DNA from: a virus
Direction: 5' to 3' (one strand)
DNA length: 34,428 nt
IMG/VR virus record: IMGVR_UViG_3300042892_001703
Location: 1-34,428 of that record
Both the position numbers and the translations under genes were made by a program. This document shows, in pieces, positions 26,512-33,842 of this stretch. The stretch's first letter is position 1, and every line of letters starts with the position of its first letter. A model generated the notes under the pieces. That model was not told the DNA's origin, did not search any database, and saw only the letters and a list, made by a program, of their open reading frames with translations.

Positions 26512-27377
26512 TTATACTAACCGGAGCCGGAGGATTTATTGGTAGTGTGGTATTAGGTTACTTGAATTTGCAACGAGTCACTGATATTATTATAGTTGAC
26601 GATCTGCCTTATGAAAATCAGTATAAAAATCTCATAGGTAAACAGTATAAAAGACTTGTTTCTATAGATGACATCGATTCAATAGATGAAAACATCACTG
26701 GAGTCATACATATCGGTGCAAATGCTAATACTCTAGAAAAAAATTGGAGTTCGATCTATGCAACGAATGTTAAATCTACAAGGAAATGGAATGCATTTTG
26801 TAAACAACGCAAAATACCTTTTATTTTTACTTCTAGCGCATCAGTATATGGTAACGGCTCTGGCCCAATGAATCAATACGCATTTAGCAAACTGCTCAGT
26901 GAAAATGAAGTAGAAGGAGTTGTCCTTCGATTGTTCAATGTATATGGGCCTAATGAGTATCACAAAGGCAGAATGGCTTCTACAATTTTACATTGGTTTG
27001 ATCAAATCAAAGAAACTGAGGAAATAACGATATTCGAAAACAGCAAGAATTATTTTAGAGATTTTGTATGGGTAGAAGATATAGCAAAAACCATATATTA
27101 TTTTATGTTTGAAAATTATCAACCTGGAATCTATGATCTCGGCAGCGGATCTAGCACGGATTTTGAAACCATAGCAGATCTTGTAATATCTAATACAAAC
27201 AAAGGCAAAAAAAGATTTGTAGATATGCCCGATGATCTTAAAAAACAGTATCAAATAAATACATTAGCTGATACGAAATTGTTAACAAAATCTGGGGTAG
27301 ATGTCAAAAGTTTCACCAACGTGTATGAAGGCATCGCAAAGTACATAGATTATTTGGCTAAAACTCGTTATTACTAA
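26508..27377 (+). CDS. hldD: ADP-L-glycero-D-manno-heptose 6-epimerase-like (HldD/RfaD)
   Basis: A 289-aa short-chain dehydrogenase overlapping the kinase stop by four bases. It has the NAD(P)-binding GAGGFIG (Gly6, 9, 12), HIGANANT, the catalytic SSASVYG (Ser110), Y124AFSK128, and RLFNVYGPNEYHKGRMAS, whose HKG.MAS is the mark of HldD as opposed to other sugar epimerases. RDFVWVEDIA follows. Bacterial HldD is about 310 residues, so this is near full length. It converts ADP-D-glycero- to ADP-L-glycero-beta-D-manno-heptose. With the two HldE halves it completes the nucleotide-sugar end of the pathway. GmhA and GmhB are not in the window. Confidence 0.87.
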   Translation: MIILTGAGGFIGSVVLGYLNLQRVTDIIIVDDLPYENQYKNLIGKQYKRLVSIDDIDSIDENITGVIHIGANANTLEKNWSSIYATNVKSTRKWNAFCKQRKIPFIFTSSASVYGNGSGPMNQYAFSKLLSENEVEGVVLRLFNVYGPNEYHKGRMASTILHWFDQIKETEEITIFENSKNYFRDFVWVEDIAKTIYYFMFENYQPGIYDLGSGSSTDFETIADLVISNTNKGKKRFVDMPDDLKKQYQINTLADTKLLTKSGVDVKSFTNVYEGIAKYIDYLAKTRYY

Positions 27378-27381
27378 TTTG

Positions 27382-27389
27382 AATAAATA
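27382..27389 (+). promoter_or_regulatory. T4-like late promoter box AATAAATA close to the start codon
   Basis: AATAAATA ends five bases before the ATG at 27395, just after the HldD stop. No ribosome site lies between. In T4 the transcript begins about six bases beyond this box, so mRNA from it would begin at or next to the start codon. Confidence 0.55.
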
Positions 27390-27394
27390 ATAAT

Positions 27395-29479
27395 ATGGCA
27401 AAGATACCCGTACTTGACGCAATAAGAATTATACCTAGAGAAACAGATTTTCTTAACAGAAGATCCGGAAATCGAGGTGAAATTTTTTATGATCGAACAG
27501 CTAATACCCTGAGACTATATGATGGAGCCACAGCTAGCGGTGTAAATCTTGCAAAAGCAGATTTAACCAATATATCTAATACAGATTTTTTAGCCAAAGC
27601 AAATTCTGCAGGATTCAGTGGCGGTGTGCAGTCAGGCGTCTCTGGAAAAATAGCATATTATCCGTCAAATGGTTCCCAAGTCAACGATCTTGCTGCATTG
27701 ACTTGGTTAGATGATTCCACTAATACGTTGATGTTATCGGGTGTGATAGATATCTCAGGACAAAAAAATCGCATCAGATTCCATTGGGACACCCTAGCAG
27801 ATCTTACAGATGAAGTGTCCCCTATAGATTATCACGGTATGGTAGCTCATGTGCATGATACAGGCAAATTGTATTATGCACATGCCGGCGCTTGGGTACC
27901 TGTGGCTGCAGAAAGCAGTCTGCCCAATACATTTGCAACTATTGCTATCGCAGGACAAAGTTCAGTGATAGCAGATACAACCGCAGACACACTGACACTA
28001 GTTGCTGGTACTGGTATTACACTAACTACCAACGCTAGTACAGATACCATTACTATCACAGGTACTGCCAGCACAGGCAACATCACCTTTGTGGCTAACA
28101 CCATAGACAGCACAGATAGCACAGCTATTACAGTAACCCCAGCAGTGAATTTTGAATCAGATGTTGTGGTAGGCAATGAAATTGTATTTGCAGACGGCTC
28201 AAGACAGGCTACTTCTGCTGTGGGGGTTCCTGGACCTCAGGGAGAGATTGGTCCTCCAGGAGCGTCAGGATCTGGATCAGGCGATGTATTGAGTGCAGGC
28301 GGCGGCTATGTGGACAACAGGATTGTGCGCTACGATGGCACAACAGGCACAATCATACAGGTTAGTAGTGCCAGTATATCAGATGTAGGGTTATTAACTG
28401 CTACAAGTTTCAGCGGTGACGGCAGTTTGATAACCGCTTTAAATGCCACTGAATTAACTTCAGGTACTGTACCTGATGCAAGATTTCCAGCTACATTACC
28501 TGCAAGTTCGGGTGTTAATTTAACAGCACTCAATGCCACTCAGTTAACTTCAGGTACTGTACCTGATGCAAGATTTCCAGCTACATTACCTGCAAGTTCG
28601 GGTGTTAATTTAACAGCACTCAATGCCACTCAGTTAACTTCAGGTACTGTACCTATAGCTCGTATAGGAGCCACAGGAACAGCCAGTGCTAGTACCTATC
28701 TCCGTGGGGATAATTCTTGGGCTACAGTTTCAGGCGGTTCATCATCAGACAGTTTTGCTACAATAGCAGTGGCCGGACAAACTTCAGTGGTAGCGGATTC
28801 AGCCACAGATACCCTGACTTTGGTAGCAGGTTCAAATATAACTATAACTACCAATGCTGGTACAGACACTATTACCATTGCTGCCGCCGGCGGCGGAACT
28901 GCATCAGATAGTTTTGCCACTATAGCGGTAGCAGGGCAAAGTTCAGTTGTTGCTGATTCAGCCACTGACACTCTTACTATAGCCGCAGGCACCGGTATCT
29001 CAATCACCACAGATGCCAGCACAGATACCGTTACAATCACCAATACGGCCTCAGCAGGTGCCTCAGCATTTACTGACTTGACGGATGCTGCTGGGCTAAC
29101 GGTGGATCAGTTCTATCTACCGGCCATAACAAGACTTAATGTAACTAATAACGGTGCTACTGCATACAGATTTGATCAATATGGCACTACTGACGATCCT
29201 ACAGTATATGCCATAAATGGCACCACTATAGCTTTCAATCTTAATGTGGCAGGTCATCCTTTTTTGATACAGGACGGCGCAGGTGCAAATTACAACACTG
29301 GGTTAGTACACGTAACCACAGGAGGCGTTGTGACTACAGGTGCATCTGCTCAAGGGCAAACATCTGGTACACTGTATTGGAAGATTCCAGATTCAATTAG
29401 TGGTAGCTACAGATATCAGTGCAGTGTTCATGCTGCTATGATTGGTACTATTTTCATTAAAAACTTTAGCAGTATTTAA
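27395..29479 (+). CDS. Tail-fibre-like protein with collagen-like stretch and C-terminal cupredoxin domain
   Basis: A 694-aa protein. GNRGEIFYDRTANTLRLYDG near the N-terminus is a segment common in marine T4-like fibre proteins. Three copies of a FATIA.AGQ.SV.AD...DTLT..AG unit lie near residues 178, 450 and 505. A short collagen-like run, GVPGPQGEIGPPG, begins near residue 277. A 30-residue repeat (TSGTVPDARFPATLPASSGV) follows near residues 350-420. The last ~90 residues look like a cupredoxin, with GHPF (His621) and C676-S-V-H679-A-A-M682, the C-x2-H-x2-M spacing of amicyanin. A copper-binding or copper-derived fold at a fibre tip is inferred. No ribosome site precedes the ATG. Confidence 0.8.
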   Translation: MAKIPVLDAIRIIPRETDFLNRRSGNRGEIFYDRTANTLRLYDGATASGVNLAKADLTNISNTDFLAKANSAGFSGGVQSGVSGKIAYYPSNGSQVNDLAALTWLDDSTNTLMLSGVIDISGQKNRIRFHWDTLADLTDEVSPIDYHGMVAHVHDTGKLYYAHAGAWVPVAAESSLPNTFATIAIAGQSSVIADTTADTLTLVAGTGITLTTNASTDTITITGTASTGNITFVANTIDSTDSTAITVTPAVNFESDVVVGNEIVFADGSRQATSAVGVPGPQGEIGPPGASGSGSGDVLSAGGGYVDNRIVRYDGTTGTIIQVSSASISDVGLLTATSFSGDGSLITALNATELTSGTVPDARFPATLPASSGVNLTALNATQLTSGTVPDARFPATLPASSGVNLTALNATQLTSGTVPIARIGATGTASASTYLRGDNSWATVSGGSSSDSFATIAVAGQTSVVADSATDTLTLVAGSNITITTNAGTDTITIAAAGGGTASDSFATIAVAGQSSVVADSATDTLTIAAGTGISITTDASTDTVTITNTASAGASAFTDLTDAAGLTVDQFYLPAITRLNVTNNGATAYRFDQYGTTDDPTVYAINGTTIAFNLNVAGHPFLIQDGAGANYNTGLVHVTTGGVVTTGASAQGQTSGTLYWKIPDSISGSYRYQCSVHAAMIGTIFIKNFSSI
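28442..28653 (+). repeat. 90-bp in-frame tandem repeat
   Basis: Units at 28442-28531 and 28532-28621 differ only at the start (ACTGAATTAAC against ACTCAGTTAAC). A third partial copy runs on from 28622 to about 28653. Each encodes 30 residues including TSGTVPDARFPATLPASSGV. Such near-identical units can gain or lose copies without breaking the frame, changing fibre length. Confidence 0.9.
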
Positions 29480-29754
29480 TTTTTCTGTGCTTGCGACCAG
29501 TCTCTAATTCTAGTTTCTAATTTTTTTCGCAAATCTGATATTTCGTCTTTCATTTCGTTGCCCATAGTTGGCAACTGTCTAGAGTATATCATTTCTAGAT
29601 GCATGTTATCAAGTTTTTTAATGCTATAGGTTAATTTTTGTAACAATTGAACAGTTTCATTTTTTACATCGCCCGCTGGCATTGTGGCTATTACTGATTC
29701 ATATCTTTCACAGTCTTTGATAAATCTAGTAGATTTTTGCAGTATGCTTGACAT
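29476..29754 (-). CDS. Small helical hypothetical protein
   Basis: A 92-aa protein with TTGGAG upstream on the minus strand. It is charged and mostly helical (LLQKLTYSIKKLDNMHLEMI, DEISDLRKKLETRIRDWSQ), probably a short coiled coil, with no membrane segment. Its stop overlaps the stop of the fibre gene on the other strand by four bases (TTAA), so there is no room for a separate terminator. It overlaps the upstream minus-strand gene by 29 bases. I do not recognise the family. The position after gp14-gp15 suggests a late or packaging-related accessory role. Confidence 0.7.
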   Translation of the reverse strand: MSSILQKSTRFIKDCERYESVIATMPAGDVKNETVQLLQKLTYSIKKLDNMHLEMIYSRQLPTMGNEMKDEISDLRKKLETRIRDWSQAQKN

Positions 29755-30124
29755 TTTCTAACTCCAATATAGTTTCAATTTTTGTACGAATTATGGTATT
29801 GCTCAATGTGTTTTTTAAACCGGTATGCAATTGTTTGGGCAAGTGATTCAATGCAGCCCAACATATAGTAGCAGCTGATGTTGTAAGAAATTCATCATCA
29901 ACTAGACAGATATATGTTCCATATTCAAATCCACGGTCCTCACTGAGATACAATTCTATGGGTAAAATTTTACCCACTGAGAAATTATTTAACAACGGTT
30001 CGGCATCTTCTAATAGACTGCTGTTTCTCACAAAAGTAGGCACAGTCCATTTGGCATCTTCTAAAATAAGAAGAATTCTCTTGGTGTTTTTACTTAGAAA
30101 CAATAAGCCGGCACGTTGTTGCAT
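29726..30124 (-). CDS. Degenerate Nudix-fold protein, probably non-catalytic
   Basis: A 132-aa protein. The frame RAGLLFLSKNTKRILLILED, W.VP, LPIELYLSEDRGFEYGTYICLV and ICWAALNHLPKQLHTGLKNTL follows the order of strands and the closing W..L..LP..LH.GL element of small Nudix proteins found in T4-like marine phages. The catalytic Nudix box (G-x5-E-x7-RE-x2-EE-x-G) is absent. Between W26 and the EDRGFEY strand only FVRNSSLLEDAEPLLNNF is found. It is therefore probably a structural or binding relic and not a hydrolase. It begins eleven bases after gp15 with no clear ribosome site. Confidence 0.55.
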   Translation of the reverse strand: MQQRAGLLFLSKNTKRILLILEDAKWTVPTFVRNSSLLEDAEPLLNNFSVGKILPIELYLSEDRGFEYGTYICLVDDEFLTTSAATICWAALNHLPKQLHTGLKNTLSNTIIRTKIETILELENVKHTAKIY

Positions 30125-30135
30125 CTAGATACTTA

Positions 30136-31614
30136 TCAAGCATCTAGATCAAATCTCCAATATCCGGCAGCGTATTCACCTTCGAAAGATCTCAACCATT
30201 GTGTGCCATCCCACTTGTATTGTACACCTGTGGTCAAGTTAGTGAAATATTGAATAATTGTCACTATACTAGGGTCAAACGTTTCCTGCCATACAGTACC
30301 AGTCCATTCAATTATAGAATTAGCCTTGATCACAGTATCGTTGCCTATGAGATCTTTCCAAGCATCTGGTCCGTCATAGGCAGTTGAGCCGGAATCAAAG
30401 TTGTTCCATCCTGAATTTTCCACAGTCTGTCCAACATTTGCACTGTTGTTGACATCGTCTAGTACTAGATATCTTGTGCCTACAGGAATCGCAGCAATAC
30501 TTCCAAATTTTTCAATTGGGCTAAACTTGTAGGGATCAACGATAGCAGTTACAGGTAATATTGTATTGCTAGGGACTGTGTCCATATCAAGATCAATTAC
30601 TAGGTATGTAGGGTCAATTTCATTTACGGTAAATGTGCCAGTGACTTCGTAGCCACTAGGTTGTGTAAAATGTATTCTACTAGTACCTGTATATCCACCG
30701 TGAATCTCTAGTATCTTATACCAATCTAGTCTTTGTTGATTGCCTTTGTAAGGAGTCTCATCCAGGCCCAACGACAATACTGCTTCATAGACATTCAGCA
30801 CAGTGAGATCATAGAACCCTGTGGCCTTGTTTAGTATTAGTAATACCCCAAATCGATCCACAGTGTTTTGTACCTGAGTAGTTGCACCATCACCATTGAA
30901 TATGAGATCTTCTAGACCTAACAATTGGCCTGATTCCCCAAATACATTCATGATGATGTTTTTAATAATGCCCATTTTCTTAACCTTGGCAGGCGGACTG
31001 ATCCAAATAGGAGTTTGAAAATCTAGAGTACAAACATCAATGTCACTTTCTGTTCCTTGCGGAATAGTTCTAGAACTAAAATTAATGCTACTAAGATCTA
31101 CTACACTAATACTGGTCCAGTCAACGTAATTGTCTGTGGTTTGAATTTCAAGACTGGGATTAAACAACACCAGAATCTGTTCCAGCAACTGAAGTTTTTG
31201 ATCTGTGTTAGAAGTCCAGATTTCTGCTTTCATAGACAGTTTGAACGGTGTAGGCATGAGTCTTTCCACAGTATACCCACCGCCTTGTACTCCACCGTAT
31301 TCTCTTTCACCTGCTTGATTGGTAGTATACTGCCGTTCTCTTACAGATAGTTTACTAACAAAACTGTAGTCACTAAGTCTAGAATTATCTAACTCGAGGC
31401 CGCTGATGTAACAGGCTATTCTAGGCACTGTTGACAGTTTGTTTTCACTGTTGTCTTTGATCATGCTGGCAACCTGTCTGGTCATATCACCGTACAACAC
31501 AGGCACGTGTCTCTCTTCGGGAACATCACCTCCAGTTTTATATTTGAATCCTATAAAGATTCTCATAAACTGTGTAACATATCGTCTTACTTGCGCATCG
31601 TAAAAATAATCCAT
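30136..31614 (-). CDS. 15: gp15-like tail sheath stabiliser and completion protein, C-terminally extended
   Basis: A 492-aa protein. Its first ~240 residues match T4 gp15: FYDAQVRRYVTQFMRIFIGF, VPVLYGDMTRQ, PRIACYISGLELDNSR, MPTPFKLSMKAEIWT, LEQILVLFNPSLEI and the later PIWISPP. gp15 caps the finished tail and holds the sheath in its extended state for head joining. T4 gp15 is 272 residues, so here about 220 extra residues follow, beta-rich with W-containing turns (IIEWTGTVWQETF, YKWDGTQWLRSFEG). The extension may reach out to neck or whisker-like parts. Its ATG overlaps the gp14 stop by one base, so the two are coupled. Confidence 0.82.
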   Translation of the reverse strand: MDYFYDAQVRRYVTQFMRIFIGFKYKTGGDVPEERHVPVLYGDMTRQVASMIKDNSENKLSTVPRIACYISGLELDNSRLSDYSFVSKLSVRERQYTTNQAGEREYGGVQGGGYTVERLMPTPFKLSMKAEIWTSNTDQKLQLLEQILVLFNPSLEIQTTDNYVDWTSISVVDLSSINFSSRTIPQGTESDIDVCTLDFQTPIWISPPAKVKKMGIIKNIIMNVFGESGQLLGLEDLIFNGDGATTQVQNTVDRFGVLLILNKATGFYDLTVLNVYEAVLSLGLDETPYKGNQQRLDWYKILEIHGGYTGTSRIHFTQPSGYEVTGTFTVNEIDPTYLVIDLDMDTVPSNTILPVTAIVDPYKFSPIEKFGSIAAIPVGTRYLVLDDVNNSANVGQTVENSGWNNFDSGSTAYDGPDAWKDLIGNDTVIKANSIIEWTGTVWQETFDPSIVTIIQYFTNLTTGVQYKWDGTQWLRSFEGEYAAGYWRFDLDA

Positions 31615-33011
31615 TATTCATCTGCCTCTGGTCTGAGAGCCTTGCTGAGACTCTGTCTTTCTTTCACAGTGTTGCCATTTATTATGTCTGTATTTGTATT
31701 GTTGATAAATCCAGCTTTTTGTGTCTGGCGAACATCCTTGCCTTCAAATTGATCACCAACCCCAACATCACTTGGTCCTAGGTTATTCATGGTCATTCGT
31801 ACCTTGTCTTCGACTTTGACCCATCTTGATCCGTTGTATCTAAACAATCTATAAGGGAAATAATCTTTACGTAGACAGAATTGACCATCTGCAGGAGCTA
31901 GAGGAAAGGCTATGCCAGCTGTGAATGGCGCACCGTTTGGTGGAACACCATCGCCAACAAGGTATCCGTTATACCCAGATACTTCTGATGATAGTAAAGC
32001 GGTAGCAGCAGTGGATCCTACATATACAGGAGTACCGTCAGTATTAAACAAGAGATTGCCTGCTTCATCAGTGGCCTGAGTTTCTAAGCTAGCATCTAAT
32101 AGGCTGTTATCTGCGCTGACCAGTACCGGTAATTTATCTTCGTCCACGGTCAGCGTGTAAAACTGCGTGGTGTCCGAACCGCTCCTTGGAGCATCTGTTT
32201 CAGCTTGATCAAGAACTGCCTGGGTGATCTGCATTTCTTTTTCGTAGGTGCTCATTATGTTTCGTAAGCTGTCGGCTAGTTCATAATAGGTAGCGTTAGG
32301 AGGTGCAACTCCTGTGACTTCTTGTAGCACCGTGTAATTTTTTCCATCCAACCCAGTAACAACATCACCTGGATAATAGGTTACAGCAGAGTTGTAGGTG
32401 CCAACCATTGCATCTTTGTTAGCAACCTGATCTAGTATTTCTTTGAATTCTTGACTATCAACTAATGGTTTACATTTGGCACGATATAGATGCGGGTACC
32501 AAGTAACTGAGAATCCTTCCGCAGCTCGGTTTACTTCTTCAATCACATAGAATCTTTTAAGAGCAAATTGAAGATCATTGAGAGCATGATCGTCTTTGAG
32601 ATGTGGCAGTTCAATGACATCCCCACTGATCAATTTACGACCTAGTTTTTCAATAGTATCGTTGATGTGAAATGTAATAAAAACAGTATCGTTTTGTAAG
32701 AATAATCCAAATTGGCTGAGATTAAAATCTAGATCTTGAAGACTGTATACTCCTCGCATGACATAGATATCAGGATCATACTTGCGATCTCTATTTTCTA
32801 AAAACAGCAGGTCTTGGATCTGTGTAGGATCGCTGGTATTATATACGGGTTGTGTAGGGGAGGCAGTATTCCCAGTAGATCCGGGACCTAGATATCGATG
32901 TATAAACACATCAGTACCACCAACCTGGAACATTTCCCAGATATTTTTATCTATAAATTTATAATCATTGCCCTTTTCAGGGCGGTAAAGGCTCAGTCTT
33001 GGCATAGTCAT
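31614..33011 (-). CDS. 14: gp14-like neck protein, C-terminally extended
   Basis: A 465-aa protein. Residues ~1-200 carry the gp14 pattern: SLYRPEKGNDYKFIDKNI, then FLQNDTVFITFHIND, then LISGDVIELPHL, then RFYVIEEVNRAAEGFSVTWY and PHLYRAKCKPL. gp14 joins the DNA-filled head to the tail together with gp13. T4 gp14 is 256 residues. The second half here is beta-rich and contains FRYNGSRWVKVED, much like the W-turns of the gp15 extension. I start at 33011. A longer frame reaches 33065 but would run into gp13 on the other strand. MPRL at 33005 is the alternative start. Confidence 0.8.
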   Translation of the reverse strand: MTMPRLSLYRPEKGNDYKFIDKNIWEMFQVGGTDVFIHRYLGPGSTGNTASPTQPVYNTSDPTQIQDLLFLENRDRKYDPDIYVMRGVYSLQDLDFNLSQFGLFLQNDTVFITFHINDTIEKLGRKLISGDVIELPHLKDDHALNDLQFALKRFYVIEEVNRAAEGFSVTWYPHLYRAKCKPLVDSQEFKEILDQVANKDAMVGTYNSAVTYYPGDVVTGLDGKNYTVLQEVTGVAPPNATYYELADSLRNIMSTYEKEMQITQAVLDQAETDAPRSGSDTTQFYTLTVDEDKLPVLVSADNSLLDASLETQATDEAGNLLFNTDGTPVYVGSTAATALLSSEVSGYNGYLVGDGVPPNGAPFTAGIAFPLAPADGQFCLRKDYFPYRLFRYNGSRWVKVEDKVRMTMNNLGPSDVGVGDQFEGKDVRQTQKAGFINNTNTDIINGNTVKERQSLSKALRPEADE

Positions 33012-33025
33012 ATATTTACCGCTAC

Positions 33026-33033
33026 GATAAATA
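33026..33033 (+). promoter_or_regulatory. T4-like late promoter box GATAAATA in the gp14/gp13 divergent gap
   Basis: GATAAATA ends five bases before the gp13 ATG at 33039, with no ribosome site between. On the minus strand, GGTAAATA just before the gp14 ATG is a weaker relative, so this 27-base gap may serve both genes. Confidence 0.5.
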
Positions 33034-33038
33034 GTTGT

Positions 33039-33797
33039 ATGAGCCAAATAGACCAATCCAAGCAAGAAGTTTTTAGTTACTGCAAAGCCATGCTAGGCGA
33101 CGGCATGATTGACGTAGAGCTAGATCCCGTACACTACGAAACTGCACTTAATAGAGCATTAGGCGTGTTTCGACAACGTTCAGATAATGCCGTTGAAGAA
33201 AGTTATGCGTTTTTAACGCTGAGAGAAAATCAGCAAGAATATATTTTGCCCAAAGAAGTACAACAAGTGCGACAGATATTTCGCAGATCAGTTGGGTCAA
33301 GAAGTGGCAACGGCACAGGCGGCACAGTATTTGAGCCGTTCAACATGGCCTATACCAACACCTATTTGCTAAGTTCAACGAATATGGGCGGCCTACTAAC
33401 CTATGAATTATTCAGCGGTTATCAAGAATTAGTAGGCAAGATGTTTGGATCTTTTATTAATTTTACCTGGCAACCACAAAGTCGCAAGATAATGATCCAA
33501 CAACGTCCTCGAGGCGATGAAGAAGTAATGTTATGGGTCTATAATACCAAACCAGATTTTGCTATTATCGACGATACCTATGCAGGACAATGGATCAAAG
33601 ACTATAGTTTGGCCAACTGTAAGATGATGCTGGGTCAAGCCCGTGAAAAGTTTGCTCAAATTGCTGGACCTCAGGGTGGAAGCAGTCTAAACGGGGCAGC
33701 AATGAAAGCAGAAGCCACAGCTGAAATTGAAAAACTAACAGACGATTTGATGAAATTAGTACCAGGTGGTCAAGGATATACTTTTATTATAGGTTGA
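33039..33797 (+). CDS. 13: gp13-like neck protein
   Basis: A 252-aa protein. It begins MSQIDQSKQEVFSYCKAMLG followed by DGMIDVELDPVHYETALNRAL and FRQRS, then LRENQQEYILPKEVQQVRQI, YELFSGYQELVGKMFG, FTWQPQSRKIMIQQRPRGDE and WIKDYSLANCKMMLGQAREK. This is the usual gp13 pattern of T4-like marine phages, where gp13 and gp14 form the neck. T4 gp13 is 309 residues. The frame is open back to 32898, but the upstream part lies antisense to gp14 and looks non-coding, so 33039 is preferred. It is transcribed away from gp14, an unusual arrangement. No ribosome site is visible. Confidence 0.83.
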   Translation: MSQIDQSKQEVFSYCKAMLGDGMIDVELDPVHYETALNRALGVFRQRSDNAVEESYAFLTLRENQQEYILPKEVQQVRQIFRRSVGSRSGNGTGGTVFEPFNMAYTNTYLLSSTNMGGLLTYELFSGYQELVGKMFGSFINFTWQPQSRKIMIQQRPRGDEEVMLWVYNTKPDFAIIDDTYAGQWIKDYSLANCKMMLGQAREKFAQIAGPQGGSSLNGAAMKAEATAEIEKLTDDLMKLVPGGQGYTFIIG

Positions 33798-33822
33798 CCG
33801 CAGCAATATTCTCCTGTATACT
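33794..33822 (+). promoter_or_regulatory. sigma70-type (probably early) promoter: TTGACC - 17 bp - TATACT
   Basis: TTGACC (33794-33799) overlaps the gp13 stop codon and is followed, after exactly 17 bases, by TATACT (33817-33822). Each hexamer matches the bacterial housekeeping consensus at five of six positions. Initiation would fall near 33829, about 14 bases before the kinase ATG, leaving the GGAG ribosome site in the leader. Confidence 0.6.
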
Positions 33823-33842
33823 TTATACAGTTGGAGAATATT
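33805..33842 (+). promoter_or_regulatory. Hairpin that buries the kinase ribosome binding site
   Basis: AATATTCTC (33805-33813) pairs with GAGAATATT (33834-33842), and CTGTATA (33814-33820) pairs with TATACAG (33824-33830). The result is a 16-bp stem with a three-base CTT tip and a three-base bulge (TTG). The ribosome site GGAG (33833-33836) lies in the stem, and the stem ends right against the ATG. RNA read through from gp13 would contain both arms. RNA begun at the internal promoter would lack the left arm. Confidence 0.7.

Noticed and set aside
27368-27393. AT-only inverted repeat (TTATTA/TAATAA) around the late box before the fibre gene
   Set aside because: Six A-T pairs with a long loop are weak and expected by chance in such AT-rich sequence. 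I do not treat it as a regulatory hairpin.
32898-33038. 47-codon N-terminal extension of gp13
   Set aside because: It is antisense to the conserved start of gp14, and its translation (MYKHISTTNLEHFPDIFIYK) shows no gp13 similarity. The family pattern begins at MSQIDQSKQEVF.
33012-33065. Upstream ATG for gp14 at 33065
   Set aside because: It would overlap the gp13 coding start and lose the gap that holds the promoter box. Similarity to gp14 begins at PRLSLYRPEKG.
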